Shown: positions 46,001 through 57,239 of the stretch, piece by piece
How positions within the stretch are numbered: position 1 is the stretch's first letter
Layout: each line of letters opens with the position of its first letter
Assembly (NCBI RefSeq): GCF_963678635.1
Contig: NC_087070.1
Span: 40,677,831-40,741,830 of the forward strand
Reading direction: 5' to 3'
DNA from: Symsagittifera roscoffensis
Lineage: Eukaryota; Xenacoelomorpha; Acoela; Convolutidae
DNA length: 64,000 bases
Program-made: the position numbers and the translations under genes
Notes under the pieces: model-generated
Told to the model about the DNA's origin: nothing
What the model saw: the letters and a program-made list of their open reading frames with translations, nothing else
The model's database searches: none

Positions 46001-49000
46001 TGTTCGGAGTCAAGTACGGCCTGTCCAAATTCACCTTCATTGCGCTCACGGCTGGCGCTTCTCTGGTCGTAGTCGTCTTCTTGCTCGACAACTCCTGGTT
46101 CCTTCTGAACCTCTTCGTTCAATCACTTGGCAACTATCTCAACTGGTTGCTGCAACTGGGATTCCATACAGATGCCTTTGAACAGCTCAGTGCAAGTGCT
46201 GGTGCCAGTGAACGGCAGAGAGCTCTAGGCGCTGGACAGACAGATGGACCGGAAGACTGGTTTGAGAACAACACGTTCGTCTTCTGGAGCTGGTGGCTCA
46301 CTTGGGCGCCATTTGTCGGTTAGTTACCTGGCAAAATTTTTGTTTGCCATTTTATCAAACAACTACAACTAATATACATGAAAAACCAGTTGCTGTGAAA
46401 GTATCAAAGAATTTTCCGACCATATTCATAAAAATAAAAGAAATTGTTAAAACTTTTCTTCAAACTAGTGTCGTTTTTAGTGGGTGATCTGATTTGAGAA
46501 TTATACAATCGCGTATGAAATTTTAAAAATTGGCTGATTGACACTATTTGTCTCCCAAAAAAAAACAAAAAAATGAAAAAAAAACTTGAAATTTTTTTTT
46601 CCAATTTTTTGCACAATATTTCTATTTTAAAAAACTTTTTTGCAAAACAAGCGCTATTTGAATCATCCAAAACTATTTTTTTTAATTGTAAAACTAACAA
46701 TTTCATCCTAAAAGTTAAAACGAAGTTAAAAGTTTAAAAAAACTGTAAATTTCAACATAACGAGCGTTACTCGATCGCGTTACTCGATCGCGTTACTCGC
46801 TCGAAATTAGACAAAATCTCAAAATTTTCATATTCATTCATATCGGTTTTTCTCAAGACTGGGATAACACTTTGAAATTTTTTTACTGTCGTTTGAGTCA
46901 TGAAGGAAAAAGCTTTAATATGATATAATACTTGGCCACCTCCGATGATTATGCCTGATTTTGCTAGGAAAACAAAAAAAAAGAAAAAAGAAAAAACTAA
47001 AACACCCGAATACCACGTTCCTCCCTATTTTCAATAGTCAAAACAATAACATTAATGAAGAAGACAAAGTAAGAAAAGAAAATAATAAGAGTAGATGAGA
47101 GCTGCGCAAGAAGCACAGAATGCTCAAATCGCGCAGTCATATTTGCCGAAAAAAACCGTAAATATGGAAAAAAATGTCAATTGTTTATTTTTGTATTGTA
47201 CATGTGCTTGAATTAAGAAACTCGTGACAAGAGAGGCTTAAAAGGACCCTAAGAGGGTAGGGGAGAAGACGCCCATTAGAGTTCTAGCTGAGATTTTCAG
47301 AATTTAAGTTTAAAATGGAATATTATATGGCTTATTTAATGATGTCTACTTCTTAGGTATACTTCTCGCAAGAGTGTCCAAAGGACGAACAGTGCGAGAG
47401 TTCATAACCTACTCTTTCATTGCTCCGGTTGCTGCCGTCTTAGTCGGAATCTCAGTTCTCGGAGGAGCTGCAATCGCATCCGAACGTCTGGCCCATTCAT
47501 CCTCCTACTGCTGTTCCGAAAACTGGGACTCTGCCGCTCTCTCGAATCCGGCTACGCTAACCGCCTTGTCCCCTCTGGCTTTCACAACTGCCAATGCAGC
47601 ACCTCTTTGTCAAGCGGCGACTTGCAACACGTGCTCATTAGCAACACTGACTAAATATATAAACTTGGGCTCGACTTTTGCTGTATTCATTCCTAACTTG
47701 CGGGAATCGGATCTCGCGGGATCTGCGGAAAACATTGCGGATGGGTTTGATTACATTCAAAACACCCGAGGACCTTCACCCGAAGACAGTCGTCGGGATG
47801 TTGCGTTGCTCTCTTGCTATTCGGCTGACAAACGAATGATTGCCCTTTTAAGGACATATTTCGAGCTAGACGAAGCCCTACATGGTCTTTCACTCTTCGC
47901 GATGTTTGCATTTGCAGTTGTCAGTTTATCTTTTGTCGGTTATGTAATCAGCACGATTATTGCAGCTGGAAAGTACGAGCCCTCTCGCGGCATGAGCGTG
48001 ATTTGGTTGATTTTGATTGGCGGAACAAGTACGGCGTTGGTTACGATTGAAGGCGATTACACAATATCTGATATTGCAAATGTATCGTATGTGCTAAGCT
48101 TCCCAATGTCGATTTTGTCGGCGGTCATGATGATCGCTTTGTATCGCGCGTTACGCGTCACAACTGGTGAAGTTGACCACAAGTCGGCTACATGGCGTGT
48201 CGGCTTTCTCGATTTCTGCACAGTTGCAAAAGTGGATCCAATTATGGGTTGGTTCCTAAACATTTTCACTGGACCTTATAACTCCTCCAAAGCCTACTGT
48301 GTTGTTCGGAACCTTAACAACAACCTTGCGTTGGTGATTTCGGCTTTTTTGTACCTTCTGCTTAGTGGCGCATCAGCTTTGAACGCTCTGCGTTATTACA
48401 TTGATGGTCTGTGGGCATTCGGATGGCTCTGCTACCTGATATTCGTGGTTGTGTTGGCAGTCCAAAGGTCGCGGGTTCGATCCCATCTCGACTACTATGG
48501 AAGCGGATTGGAGGACTTTTTTGCGTGTCTTTTCTCCTACCCGAGTGTGAGCCATCAGATGGAGCTGGAGTTGAAAAACGGACTGAGTTCTCACACTGGG
48601 GGAGTTCTGACTAATTACAGGTAGAATTATGCCTTGATTGCTTTTTAATTTTGTTTGTCTCACAGACTCCTATATTTGAATTTAATATGTTCAATTGCTC
48701 AAAAATTTTGACTACCAAATTTTTTCAATTAAAATTTTTCTAATATTTACGTTCTTGTGTAAATCATTCAAAAAGCCTATATATTCATCACAATGGTGTT
48801 ATGGTATTGTTATCTAATTTTTGCGCTCTTACATTTTCGAAATTACTCAGGAAGCCAAAAATTTTCCAAGAAAAAGTGCAATCAATTTTTTTATTGAACT
48901 ATTACATTTTTGTATAAAATGATCCAGACTGCTAAAAATAACATAAATGTGCGTCATTTTTTCTTAATCATGTAAAAAAATATATAACTGTTAAATCTTC

Positions 49001-49192
49001 AGAGAAGCAACAATTGATACAATCGACAGCTCGAAGACCCAACGACAAGCACCGAGGCGCAGCAACCGAGTGGAGCCGGCAGCCGAACCACCACGAGAGC
49101 CAACTCCCCCAGCCCCAGTGCCGAGACAAGTGACCCCTCCGACTCCAGTGGCCTTGTTGCCCCCCGCCCAAAATGAAGCACCACCGAGGTAG
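43070..49192 (+). CDS. BCCT-family transporter (betaine/carnitine/choline type), six exons
   Basis: Exons: 43,070-43,093; 43,640-44,108; 44,453-44,730; 45,955-46,318; 47,357-48,620; 49,003-49,192. All introns are GT-AG, and the phases join into one frame of 862 codons. Family marks are EKPEFS (residues 98-103), YGVHAWVV and GLPLTLRSCFYP (exon 3), and FWSWWLTWAPFVG running across the exon 4/5 junction into ILLARVSKGRTVREFI. BCCT proteins are 12-helix membrane symporters or antiporters for betaine, choline or carnitine, best known from bacteria (BetP, CaiT). The usual glycine stretch (GMGIG or GIGID) is GVSSQ here (115-119), so substrate and ion coupling cannot be read from it. A Cys-rich loop of about 130 residues (about 420-555) follows TM8. 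The tail is Pro/Arg-rich. The first exon (eight codons, context GCAATGG) and last exon are the least certain. Confidence 0.88.
44755..45385 (+). repeat. AT-rich dispersed repeat, copy 3 (BCCT intron 3)
   Basis: It begins GATAGCCGGTTGCTGTGCAAG, as at 50,588. It has GCTCGAAATAAGACTGCAAA and AAAAAGTTCCCCCCATTTT near the end. It lies inside the intron 44,731-45,954, the rest of which is AT-rich. Confidence 0.65.
46740..47150 (+). repeat. AT-rich dispersed repeat, copy 4 (BCCT intron 4)
   Basis: It contains three tandem CGTTACTCGATCG-like units, then ATCGGTTTTTCTCAAGACTG, CCACGTTCCTCCCTATTTTC and GCGCAAGAAGCACAGAATG. The family is the same as at 50,588. It lies in the intron 46,319-47,356. Confidence 0.6.
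48445..48620 (+). repeat. tRNA-derived SINE-like sequence within BCCT exon 5
   Basis: TGGTTGTGTTGGCAGTCC followed by AAAGGTCGCGGGTTCGATCC reads like the second half of a tRNA, with a full B box (GGTTCGATCCC at 48,473-48,483). The sequence then continues with a SINE-like body (ACCCGAGTGTGAGCCATCAG). It codes for the segment after the last membrane helix, so the transporter C-terminus appears partly built from a SINE. No good T-stem or A box remains, so this is not a tRNA gene. Confidence 0.5.
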
Positions 49193-49734
49193 TGTGTACA
49201 ATCCATTACTATGCACCAAAAAGACCACTTTGTATTTCACCTTAATATCACTTGAAGAAAAATGAAAAAAGCTTTCAAATTCTTAAAGTTTTCTTTTAAA
49301 AAATAATTTAGATGCCTTCATGCCATCATCTGTTTCAAGCCATCATCTGTAGCCATCAAAAGTAGACATGAAATTTATAATTTCAATATTCGAGTCAAAA
49401 GTTGCATCAATTGTATCCATTGTTTCAGAGAGGTGGACGCAAACTTGCGGAGAGGACAGGGCAACTGGGCAAACTTCGCCTGATGAAATTGGACACAAAA
49501 ACACGTTCCAGAATTTTATCCAAAAAAATATATTTGATATAAACCTAATAACTTAGCTGTAGAAATTCTGCTGATGTAACCATTCTTTCTGACCAAGGTA
49601 CTGTTTCTGACGAATGGAAAACTTCCGGGAATCTACTTATTAGTTTCAGTTTAACTTTCAATTCTAATTTTCTAATTGTGCTGAAATAAACTAAAAGACA
49701 ACGAGAATTGAGGTTATTGCGTTGCTAGACAACA

Positions 49735-49795
49735 TCCGGATCGAGGGCAAACATCCGATATGTCAAACATCCGAAATGTCAAACATCCGATTTTA
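49735..49795 (+). repeat. Short CAAACATCCGA tandem repeat
   Basis: Four imperfect copies of an 11-17-base unit (AACATCCGG, CAAACATCCGATATGT, CAAACATCCGAAATGT, CAAACATCCGA). Confidence 0.7.
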
Positions 49796-49835
49796 ACCAA
49801 TAATTACGTGGTGAAATGAATGAAATTTTAGGACC

Positions 49836-49890
49836 AAGTGAACAATCTCCCCCCTAAAACAACCAGGGGGGAGATTGCCCACTTCGCAAA
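49836..49890. repeat. C6/G6 hairpin, dispersed motif
   Basis: CAATCTCCCCCCT and AGGGGGGAGATTG form arms with a nine-base loop, extended by AAGTG/CACTT. Related motifs (GGATCA...ATCTCCCCCCTA) occur near 56,950, 59,890 (inverted) and 63,480 (inverted). Confidence 0.6.
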
Positions 49891-50587
49891 CAGTTATAAA
49901 TTTCAGCCAATCAGAGTTGAGCATAGCATATGTCAAACTGTCATTGTGAAACATCTTGCCAACTGCTTTAGACAAAGAATACTGAAATCGAAGTTGGTAA
50001 ATTTACAACCGACAGAAATAAAATTCCAACAGAACGGGCTTTTAAAAGCAGACATGCTCAAAATATGTCTGTTGGTTAACAAACGTACAGTTTTGGATAT
50101 GACCACCAATTTTAGCCATCCTGTGAACAAAAATGTTTAAGGAAAAAAGTCGACTAACGGTATTAAATGGATTGGTTTCAGAATAGAGTAAGCATAGAAA
50201 AAATACACGACAGAAGTTGCGCCTAAGATAAATAATCTAATCACCGCACCGCGCAAACAGAAGCTCTGACTGACTAAAAGAACATAGATTTTCATGAAAC
50301 AAGCAAACTCGAAGATACCATGATTCGATCCTCAACCAGCATTGAAAATGTTGATCAACAATCCGATACCGAAAAAAAAACGCATCAAAGTTTTCGATGC
50401 CGCTTGCCTTTTCTAAAACAAATCTTCACCTCAACGTCCGAATTTTCAAATCAGAGCAAATTGTACCATTTTCAGCACTTGTCATTGTGTAAATTAACTT
50501 TTTTTCAATAGAAAGAACAGAAGTTTTCACAGAACTTGAAATTAAAAAAACTAATGGCTGGATAAAAGTTTACAAGAAAAAACAAGG

Positions 50588-51110
50588 ATAGCCGGTTACT
50601 GTGCAAGAAGCACAGAATTTCCAAACACCTTTTTTTAATAAATATATATCAAATCAGGGTAGTTTTTTTCCGCATGATATGATAAAAGGATCTCAACAAA
50701 ACTCTAGAGAATAGGCATTTTCGACAGTCTTGGTAAATTACGCAAAATTACGTAAAATAATTTTTGTAGAAAACTGACTAGAAAAACGAAAAAAACTTTG
50801 CTCGAGTAAAATTAAATTTTTAAGGCTTAAACAAGGCTATTGTAAGCTTTTTAGCCAATTTCTTCGCACGAATAAAGACGAAAAATCAAAAATTTCAAAC
50901 TGGTTTTTCTCAACACTGCGATAATTTTTTCAAAGTTTTCTAACGTTGTTCGAATGACGAGTGAAAGAGCAAAAATTTTATATACCTGTCAACTGTTTCT
51001 ATGATGCTTTGTGGTAGCTAAAATTCCATGGAAAGCAAAAAAAATACACCTGAACACAAAGTTCCTCCTCATTTTTCAACCATTCAAAACAATTATTGCA
51101 ACCAGAGGCA
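50588..51110 (+). repeat. AT-rich dispersed repeat, copy 5
   Basis: This is the fullest copy of the family. It starts GATAGCCGGTTACTGTGCAAG and includes GCACGAATAAAGACGAAAAA and GGTTTTTCTCAACACTGCG. It ends near AAAGTTCCTCCTCATTTTTC. Confidence 0.65.
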
Positions 51111-51789
51111 CCTACATTCATTTCCAGCACTGCTGAACATAATTAGGCATGGATGCCAGGAAAGAGTGAAAACAGTTTTTTACCTACAGTAACATCGTTT
51201 GGCAGTTTGTTATTTCGTCACTCTTACACTGCCTCAAAAGTTCAATCAAAATTTAGACAAATCAAAAGGGCACTAAAATTTCCAAAACTGCATAGATATG
51301 GGGACGACAGAAAACAAAGTTTTTAAGCAGAGAGATTTAGAGGTAACTGCTAAACCCATTACGGAGAATGAGCAGACTCAAAATTTTTTTATGTGAGTAT
51401 TCTCATAATGGAGAGACCGAATAATGGAAAACTTTCTAACGGAAAATTCAAAATAAGATGTAGAATACTATAGCGTGTGAAAATGAAACATAACGTGTAT
51501 ACATATAAAGGAACATTACGTGAAGATATACTATAGATGTCTCATTCGTTAAAATATACTATAAATTTTACTTTTGTTTATTTTTATTTTAAATCGGTTT
51601 CAGGATTTTGCAATGCCCGACTTCGATTTCCCAATGTTTGAAAATTCACGCTTTTAACTTTTTTCAAATCGTCGTTTTTACTTTTACTTGCTTATTTTTA
51701 TTCGCTTTTTTTAAACTTGTCGCTTTTTTTTGAAGGTTTTGAATACTCAATTCAGATTGGCTGAAATTTACAGAAAATAGTTTTCCAAC
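51111..51789. other. AT-rich intergenic DNA
   Basis: No gene or clear repeat was seen. Confidence 0.5.
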
Positions 51790-52700
51790 GCTGGTTCTTT
51801 CATGAGGCAAGGAGCATTGCCTTTTGCTACCCTACACTGTCCTGCCTTGCCCAACGCTGCACTGCTCCTCATGTCCTGCCTTGCCCAAAGCTGTTCGGTC
51901 TGGCCTTGCGCTGCCCTACCCTTGCTTGAGATACCCTCCATCTCCTTGCTTTGTACTAACCTACCTTGCTTTACGCCGAACCTCTCTACTCTTTCTTGGC
52001 CTCCATGCCTTGCACTGTCTGGCTTTGCCCTAAGCTGCACTGCCGTGCCTTATGCTGCCCTGTTTTCGTTGCGCTGCCCTGCTTTTCCTTTGCGCTGCCC
52101 TGCTATGTTACTTTGTTTATCCTGTTTCTCCTTTCTCCTTGCCCTGTACTGCACGGCCTTGCCTTGCCGTGCCATGCCCTGCCATGCCTTTTGCTGCCCT
52201 GCCTCTTCTTTCTCTGAGCTACTCTGCCTTGCCCTACACTGAAACTACTTTCTCTGTTTTGGCCCCCTTGACTTGCGCTGCACTGCCTTACTCTGTCCGT
52301 TCTTGCCTTGCGCTCAAAAATACAAGACAATCTGCCTAAATAATTGAAATTGACCTAAACTAAACTTCTTTAGAGCTGAGACTCGGAGAGCAAAGATAAC
52401 GAGGTCGTATAGATTGGCTTGCGCTTCCGCCCTGCCCCCATTACCTAGCACTACTCTAGTGGCTTTACGATGCCCTGATTTGCCTGACGCTTCCCTGCCT
52501 TTCGCTGTCAACGCTTTCTGTCCTGCACCACTTTGCTTTGTGCTGTCCTGAAGTGCTTTACGCTGTCCTGCATTGCCTTTTGCTGCCCTGCCCATCCTTG
52601 CTATCGGCTACTCTGCCTTGCCGTATGCTGAGTCTCCTTGCACTACCCTGCCTTGATATCTCCCCCCTTGCCTTACGTTCAAAATTCGAGACAACTTGTC
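51790..52700 (+). repeat. Pyrimidine-rich CTGCCTTGC low-complexity block
   Basis: Degenerate short units (GCCTTGCCCTGC, CTGCACTGCC and similar) fill 51,800-52,315 and 52,430-52,675. Each block is followed by a related 60-90-base tail (CAAAAATACAAGACAATCTG and CAAAATTCGAGACAACTTGT), so a composite unit was duplicated. ORFs on both strands here, rich in Leu/Pro/Cys or Gln/Gly/Lys, are repeat products. Confidence 0.8.
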
Positions 52701-54088
52701 TAAATATTTAAGTTTGATCAAAAGACAGACATTCAGTTCCGATTTATTCAGAGTTCTGATTGAAAAATGCGTCTAGGATATTTATGTTTTTCGCTTAAAA
52801 ATTGTCCCCAAAAATCATGCGTCCAGAGAGTTTTTGGCGTTTTTAGCAATAGATACAGAAACGAAATTGCACTTTGCAAAAGCAAGCAAATAATGGTTTA
52901 AAAAAGGCAAGTAACGAAAAAAAAAACAGGAGACTTTGAAAGATAAAACGAATTAACCGGCTACGGGATTCAAAATACTGAACTCTAAAAAAATTGTAGC
53001 AATTATCTTCACAGTTGTGCCACGTCGCCCTCTCGAACATCAAAAACGCAATTTTGAATCGAGTAAAATCGAGTTGAAAAGCTTGTGGTATAAAAAAATT
53101 CGTTTTGTTTTTTGCCCTTCAAACGACACGAAATAAGCTGACTAAGGCAAAAACATAAACAAATGACTGCCAATTTTCAAAAAAAAGTTCCATCCTCAGA
53201 AATTAGACCGTCAAAAATTAAGCAAACAAACGAAAAGACAATGATTTTCATACATATTGAAAAACCAACCTCTGATCGGAACTCGAAACTCTGATACGCT
53301 TTCAATTGCTAACAGATTTGCAAGAAAACTGTTAACGGGAAAAACAGTTTTTCTTTCGATTACAAGATGATTGTTCTGGCATCTGCAATGCAACCCATTT
53401 GCAATGCAACACAAGCATACTATGGCAGCTGGTCGAAAAAGCGACAAAACCTACCATGTCGAAAAAAAATGACAAACAACACAAATACTTTAAAACTAGT
53501 ACATCTATTTAAAAACATAGAGTATACAAGACTAAAGGACAAATTAACACTAAATTGAACACCAAAGAGTAGAAACCATTTATGAAATGGCCAAAAAACC
53601 AGAATAAAAGCAGGCCAACAACACCAGATTTTATCAACTCTTAACGATAACAAAAAGCAATTTTCGCAGATCTAAAAAACACTATTGCTGACGCTACCGA
53701 GCGCGTTTAAACAAAACCATATTGCTTTGATTTATCATAACTTTCTTAAAGCACTGATTTTTTTTTATAAAACTAAATGATTATAATTGATAAGTTTGTC
53801 CTCTCAATTCTTTTTGCTCCAGCTTCTTAAACGTTTGAAAAAAGTAATTGTTTTAGTTTAAAAATCAGAAGCTAATAACTTGCTAAACTCTTTTTTGGGG
53901 AGATGGAACATTATGATAATCAAACCAAGGTTGATTTAAGCTAGATATTATACTTCTGGTGGATCATGGGATGCGAGAAGAAAAAATTGACACTTTCTCA
54001 AATTTTTTCTAGTTTCACTTATTCTATTTTTTTCTAATTTTCTCTAGAAAAAAGGATAACTGTACAAAAAAAAGTGGGGTTATTAAAA
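52701..54088. other. AT-rich intergenic DNA
   Basis: No supported gene. Short ORFs only. Confidence 0.5.
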
Positions 54089-54090
54089 TA

Positions 54091-54742
54091 CATTACGAGG
54101 CCAAACTGTGCCTTCTGTGCACTGTAAGCGGCTTCCGAAACAAGCAAGAATCAGATTTGTCCCGGAATCCGCAAAACTGCTATATTTCTTTGATCTTGTC
54201 TGCTGTTTTTGGATTCCACGGAAAATAGCTAAAACACTGTATTGCTCAAAATTGCTCCAAAAACAAGCAACTCCGCGGAATCCGCAACAAATGTGTGGAA
54301 TCCGGAACAAATTTCTGGAATCCATGAACAAATATTAATATATGTGTATAGTAAGCTGTCGCGGAACCCGCAGCAGTAGGTGGAATCCGAAAATTGTAAG
54401 CGGAATCCGCAAATTGTAAGCGGATTCCACAAATTGTAAGCGGAATCCGCAAATTGTAAGCAGATTCCGCATAAAATTGCGGAATCCATTTACAGTTGCG
54501 GAATCCGCTTACATTTGCGGAATCCGGAGAAACAACTTATATTTGCTCGTTGCGGAATCCGCAACGAAATCAATGGGCCGACAAAATTTACGTTACAGTT
54601 ATTTGTACGCGGAACCCACTGAAAATTTGTAAGTGGAATCCACCTACATTTCAAAAAATGTTCTAAGACTTGTCTCTGGAATTCAGGAACATACAGACAC
54701 AAAATTGTGCGCCTATCCAGTGCACAGTTTGGCCTCGTAATG
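54091..54742. mobile_element. MITE with CATTACGAGGCCAAACTGTG ends, TA target duplication
   Basis: The terminal inverted repeats are at least 20 bp and nearly exact. TA stands on both sides (54,089-54,090 and 54,743-54,744), as for Tc1/mariner-type transposons. The element is 652 bp and encodes no transposase. Its inside is dominated by GCGGAATCCGC palindromes and a unit of about 20 bases (AAATTGTAAGCGGAATCCGC) repeated around 54,390-54,470. It is non-autonomous and would need a transposase from elsewhere. Confidence 0.85.
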
Positions 54743-54744
54743 TA

Positions 54745-57097
54745 AACTTTTGGAATTTAAGTTAATCTAATTTTTGAATCGGTGCATTAATCAATGCAAA
54801 TTTTACTGCAAATTGAAGAACCTAGGATGAACAATTATTCTTTAATTAATACGCTCCCCATAAAAATGCAGAAAAACGAACAAAATCAAAATAACCGATG
54901 TCTTCAGTCTCAACAATTTTTGCAAAAATTGAACTCGAAAGAAAGGATGGCATTTTTTTCAATGGTTGGAGTGAAAACCAAAAATGCAGAGTTAAATTTT
55001 GCTCAAAAGGACTGCTTAAAAAAACAAACAAAGCCCCAAATGTTTATTTTTAATTTTCAATGTTTTCATTTTTTAAATACGTTTCTTTTTTAAAATTATA
55101 GAAGAAACAGTGATTGTTTAAACATTATTATGCATGCTTTGCTTTTGCAGAATTCTTACATAAGTTACGTCATTACGTCAGTCTATCGGGCTCAACATAA
55201 AGCTAAAAAACGAGGCAAATTTAAGTTATTTTTTAACGGTTGACACTTTAATTGTTCCAATTTTCGAAGAAAACGAAAAATTTATGTCCGGGTGGTTTTT
55301 TTTATTCTGTCAATTTTTACCGATCGAAATAATGATTTTCAACAAAATTTTTTTATAATCCATTAAAAATATCGACGTATTGAGTTCAAATGTAAATAAG
55401 ATATTTCACTTCCGATCAATTTTTGTAAAGTTCTGCTGATTTGAAAATTGCCATATTGGCCGTGTTTTGGACTAAGTTATGCGCGCTTTGAAGAGTTTAT
55501 TCATAATGCTGAGAGCGTAACGCGAATTGTTCATGCGTGGCGATTTATCACGCACAATAAAATTGTTCAGAATTGAATTGAGGCTAGCTAGTCAGTTGTA
55601 ATAATTTCGTACGACTCAAAGTTTTACACTTTGATTTTTCCGAAAATAATAGGTTTTCAATATTTTCTTCTCCCAAAAACTATTTGATATGAAATAAGGA
55701 ACAGTCGGAACATTAAAGTCTTTGCCCTGATAATACGAGTAGTCTTATTCGTGTTACCAGTTTTGACGGTTTTTTATATCATTCAAAAATATTGTCGTCC
55801 TGAGCTTAAATTTGGAAAGATGTTTTACCAGTGATCTTTTTTCGTAAAGTTATCCCATTTTTGCCAATTTGGGACATTTAACGCGCGATATATTTCGCGC
55901 TATTAACGCGTAAGCGGAGAGTTAATCCGTCTTAGAAATCGTTCCAATTTGGTTGAAAGAAGTTTATTTGCCATAATTGATTTGTTACAAGGAGCGAAAT
56001 CTATATTTTTGTACTTTATATGGCGTGTGGGGGGATGGTTTTCAAAAAAATCTCAAATTAAAAAAAAAATTCATTTTTTTTATATTGTTACTTGTCTTTG
56101 TTAATATTTAACGAAAGAATTGCCTCAGTTAAACTGTATAAATAATTTTAGATAAATAATTGCACCATGAAGTTTTGCTTTAAATTTTACGGATTTTTTC
56201 TGATGAATTTTTAATCTAATGTTAAACCAATTTTGGAAAATAAGTATTATTTTGTTGGTTCCATGGGGTTATTTTAATTCAGCACTGACTGAAACTGTTC
56301 AAAACAAAGCTCAGTGAAACTCCGGTAAACGCCAAAAACACATGAAACAAAGCAATTCTTCTTAATGAAATGTATAATCAAAATTCTGCGAATCGCTGCT
56401 GACTAATACCATTGTAACGGCTTCAATAACATGAATAGCAGTGAATTAGGAGTTGATTTACATTTTTAAAAAGTATTATAAAAACAACTTGTGTTAGAGA
56501 CTGTAAGAATGTCCGTAAAAAATTGCTCGTTAATAGCTGACATAACATCATAGACACGAGCCATATGATTTTTATTTTCAGTCGGTTCTAAGCTGCAATT
56601 TGCACAGCACAAATATTTTGATAAACTCTCTACTGATGTTTTTTTGTTGACAAATTTAAACATGATTTCTTTCGATGGAATCTACTGAGTGAAACAAATC
56701 AGTTGAACTTCACTCGAAGTTTTGCGACGTTTAGAAGCTTTAAAATTTTTTTAAAAATTAGTTCTGGGAGTTTCGTTGCGCGGTTTAACTCGATCTCTGT
56801 TTGCACTTCACATGCATAGAGAAAACCGCATTACCACTTTATATCATACTAAATGTACATGATCTTAAGTGCATGCCTTTGTCTTGGGAGTGCAATTTTA
56901 GGTGGGCTTCGACACACTGGTAAACATTTTCCCTCAAACACACCATAAATTTGGGATCAACCGTACATATCCCCCCTAATCTATTTACGGGGATATGGAC
57001 TTTTTAAGAAAAAAAATTGAATAAAGCTTAGATCTATCTAAACATAACTAAAATTTTTAAACGAGAAAGTTGAAAGCAAATATACTAATTTAGGTCG
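54745..57097. other. AT-rich intergenic DNA
   Basis: No gene is supported. Near 56,945-56,990 there is one copy of the GGATCA...CCCCCCTAAT motif. Confidence 0.5.
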
Positions 57098-57239
57098 TGT
57101 GAAAAACGCAGAATTCGATACCGTAAATTTTACTGTATAGAATAACTGAACTTTAGATTCAAAGTTGAGCAACTGATTTAGATCACAAGAGTACGTAACC
57201 ACCACTGGCAGGTACTAATTAAACTGCACCAAGGACTTG
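57098..57239 (-). repeat. Terminal direct repeat, downstream copy
   Basis: It reads TGTGAAAAACGCAGAATTCG ... CCAAGGACTTG on the plus strand. The end of the gag coding region runs into it. Confidence 0.8.

Larger units (their letters stand above)
49193..50587. other. Intergenic DNA downstream of BCCT
   Basis: AT-rich. It holds a small CAAACATCCGA tandem repeat (49,735-49,795) and a hairpin (49,836-49,890). An AATAAA at about 49,685 could serve as a poly(A) signal for the transporter. No gene was recognised. Confidence 0.45.

Noticed and set aside
48424-48500. A tRNA gene inside BCCT exon 5
   Set aside because: The B box is perfect but the T-stem does not pair and the 5' half is absent or coding. 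A SINE remnant fits better.
49838-50140. 100-codon ORF next to the C6/G6 hairpin
   Set aside because: It starts inside the dispersed hairpin motif and has no recognisable domain, so it is probably chance.
51768-52595. Leu/Pro/Cys-rich and Gln/Lys/Gly-rich ORFs
   Set aside because: Products of the CTGCCTTGC low-complexity block on both strands.
54380-54480. CRISPR-like array (regular short repeats)
   Set aside because: Repeats lie inside a MITE in animal DNA, and there are no unique spacers or cas genes.
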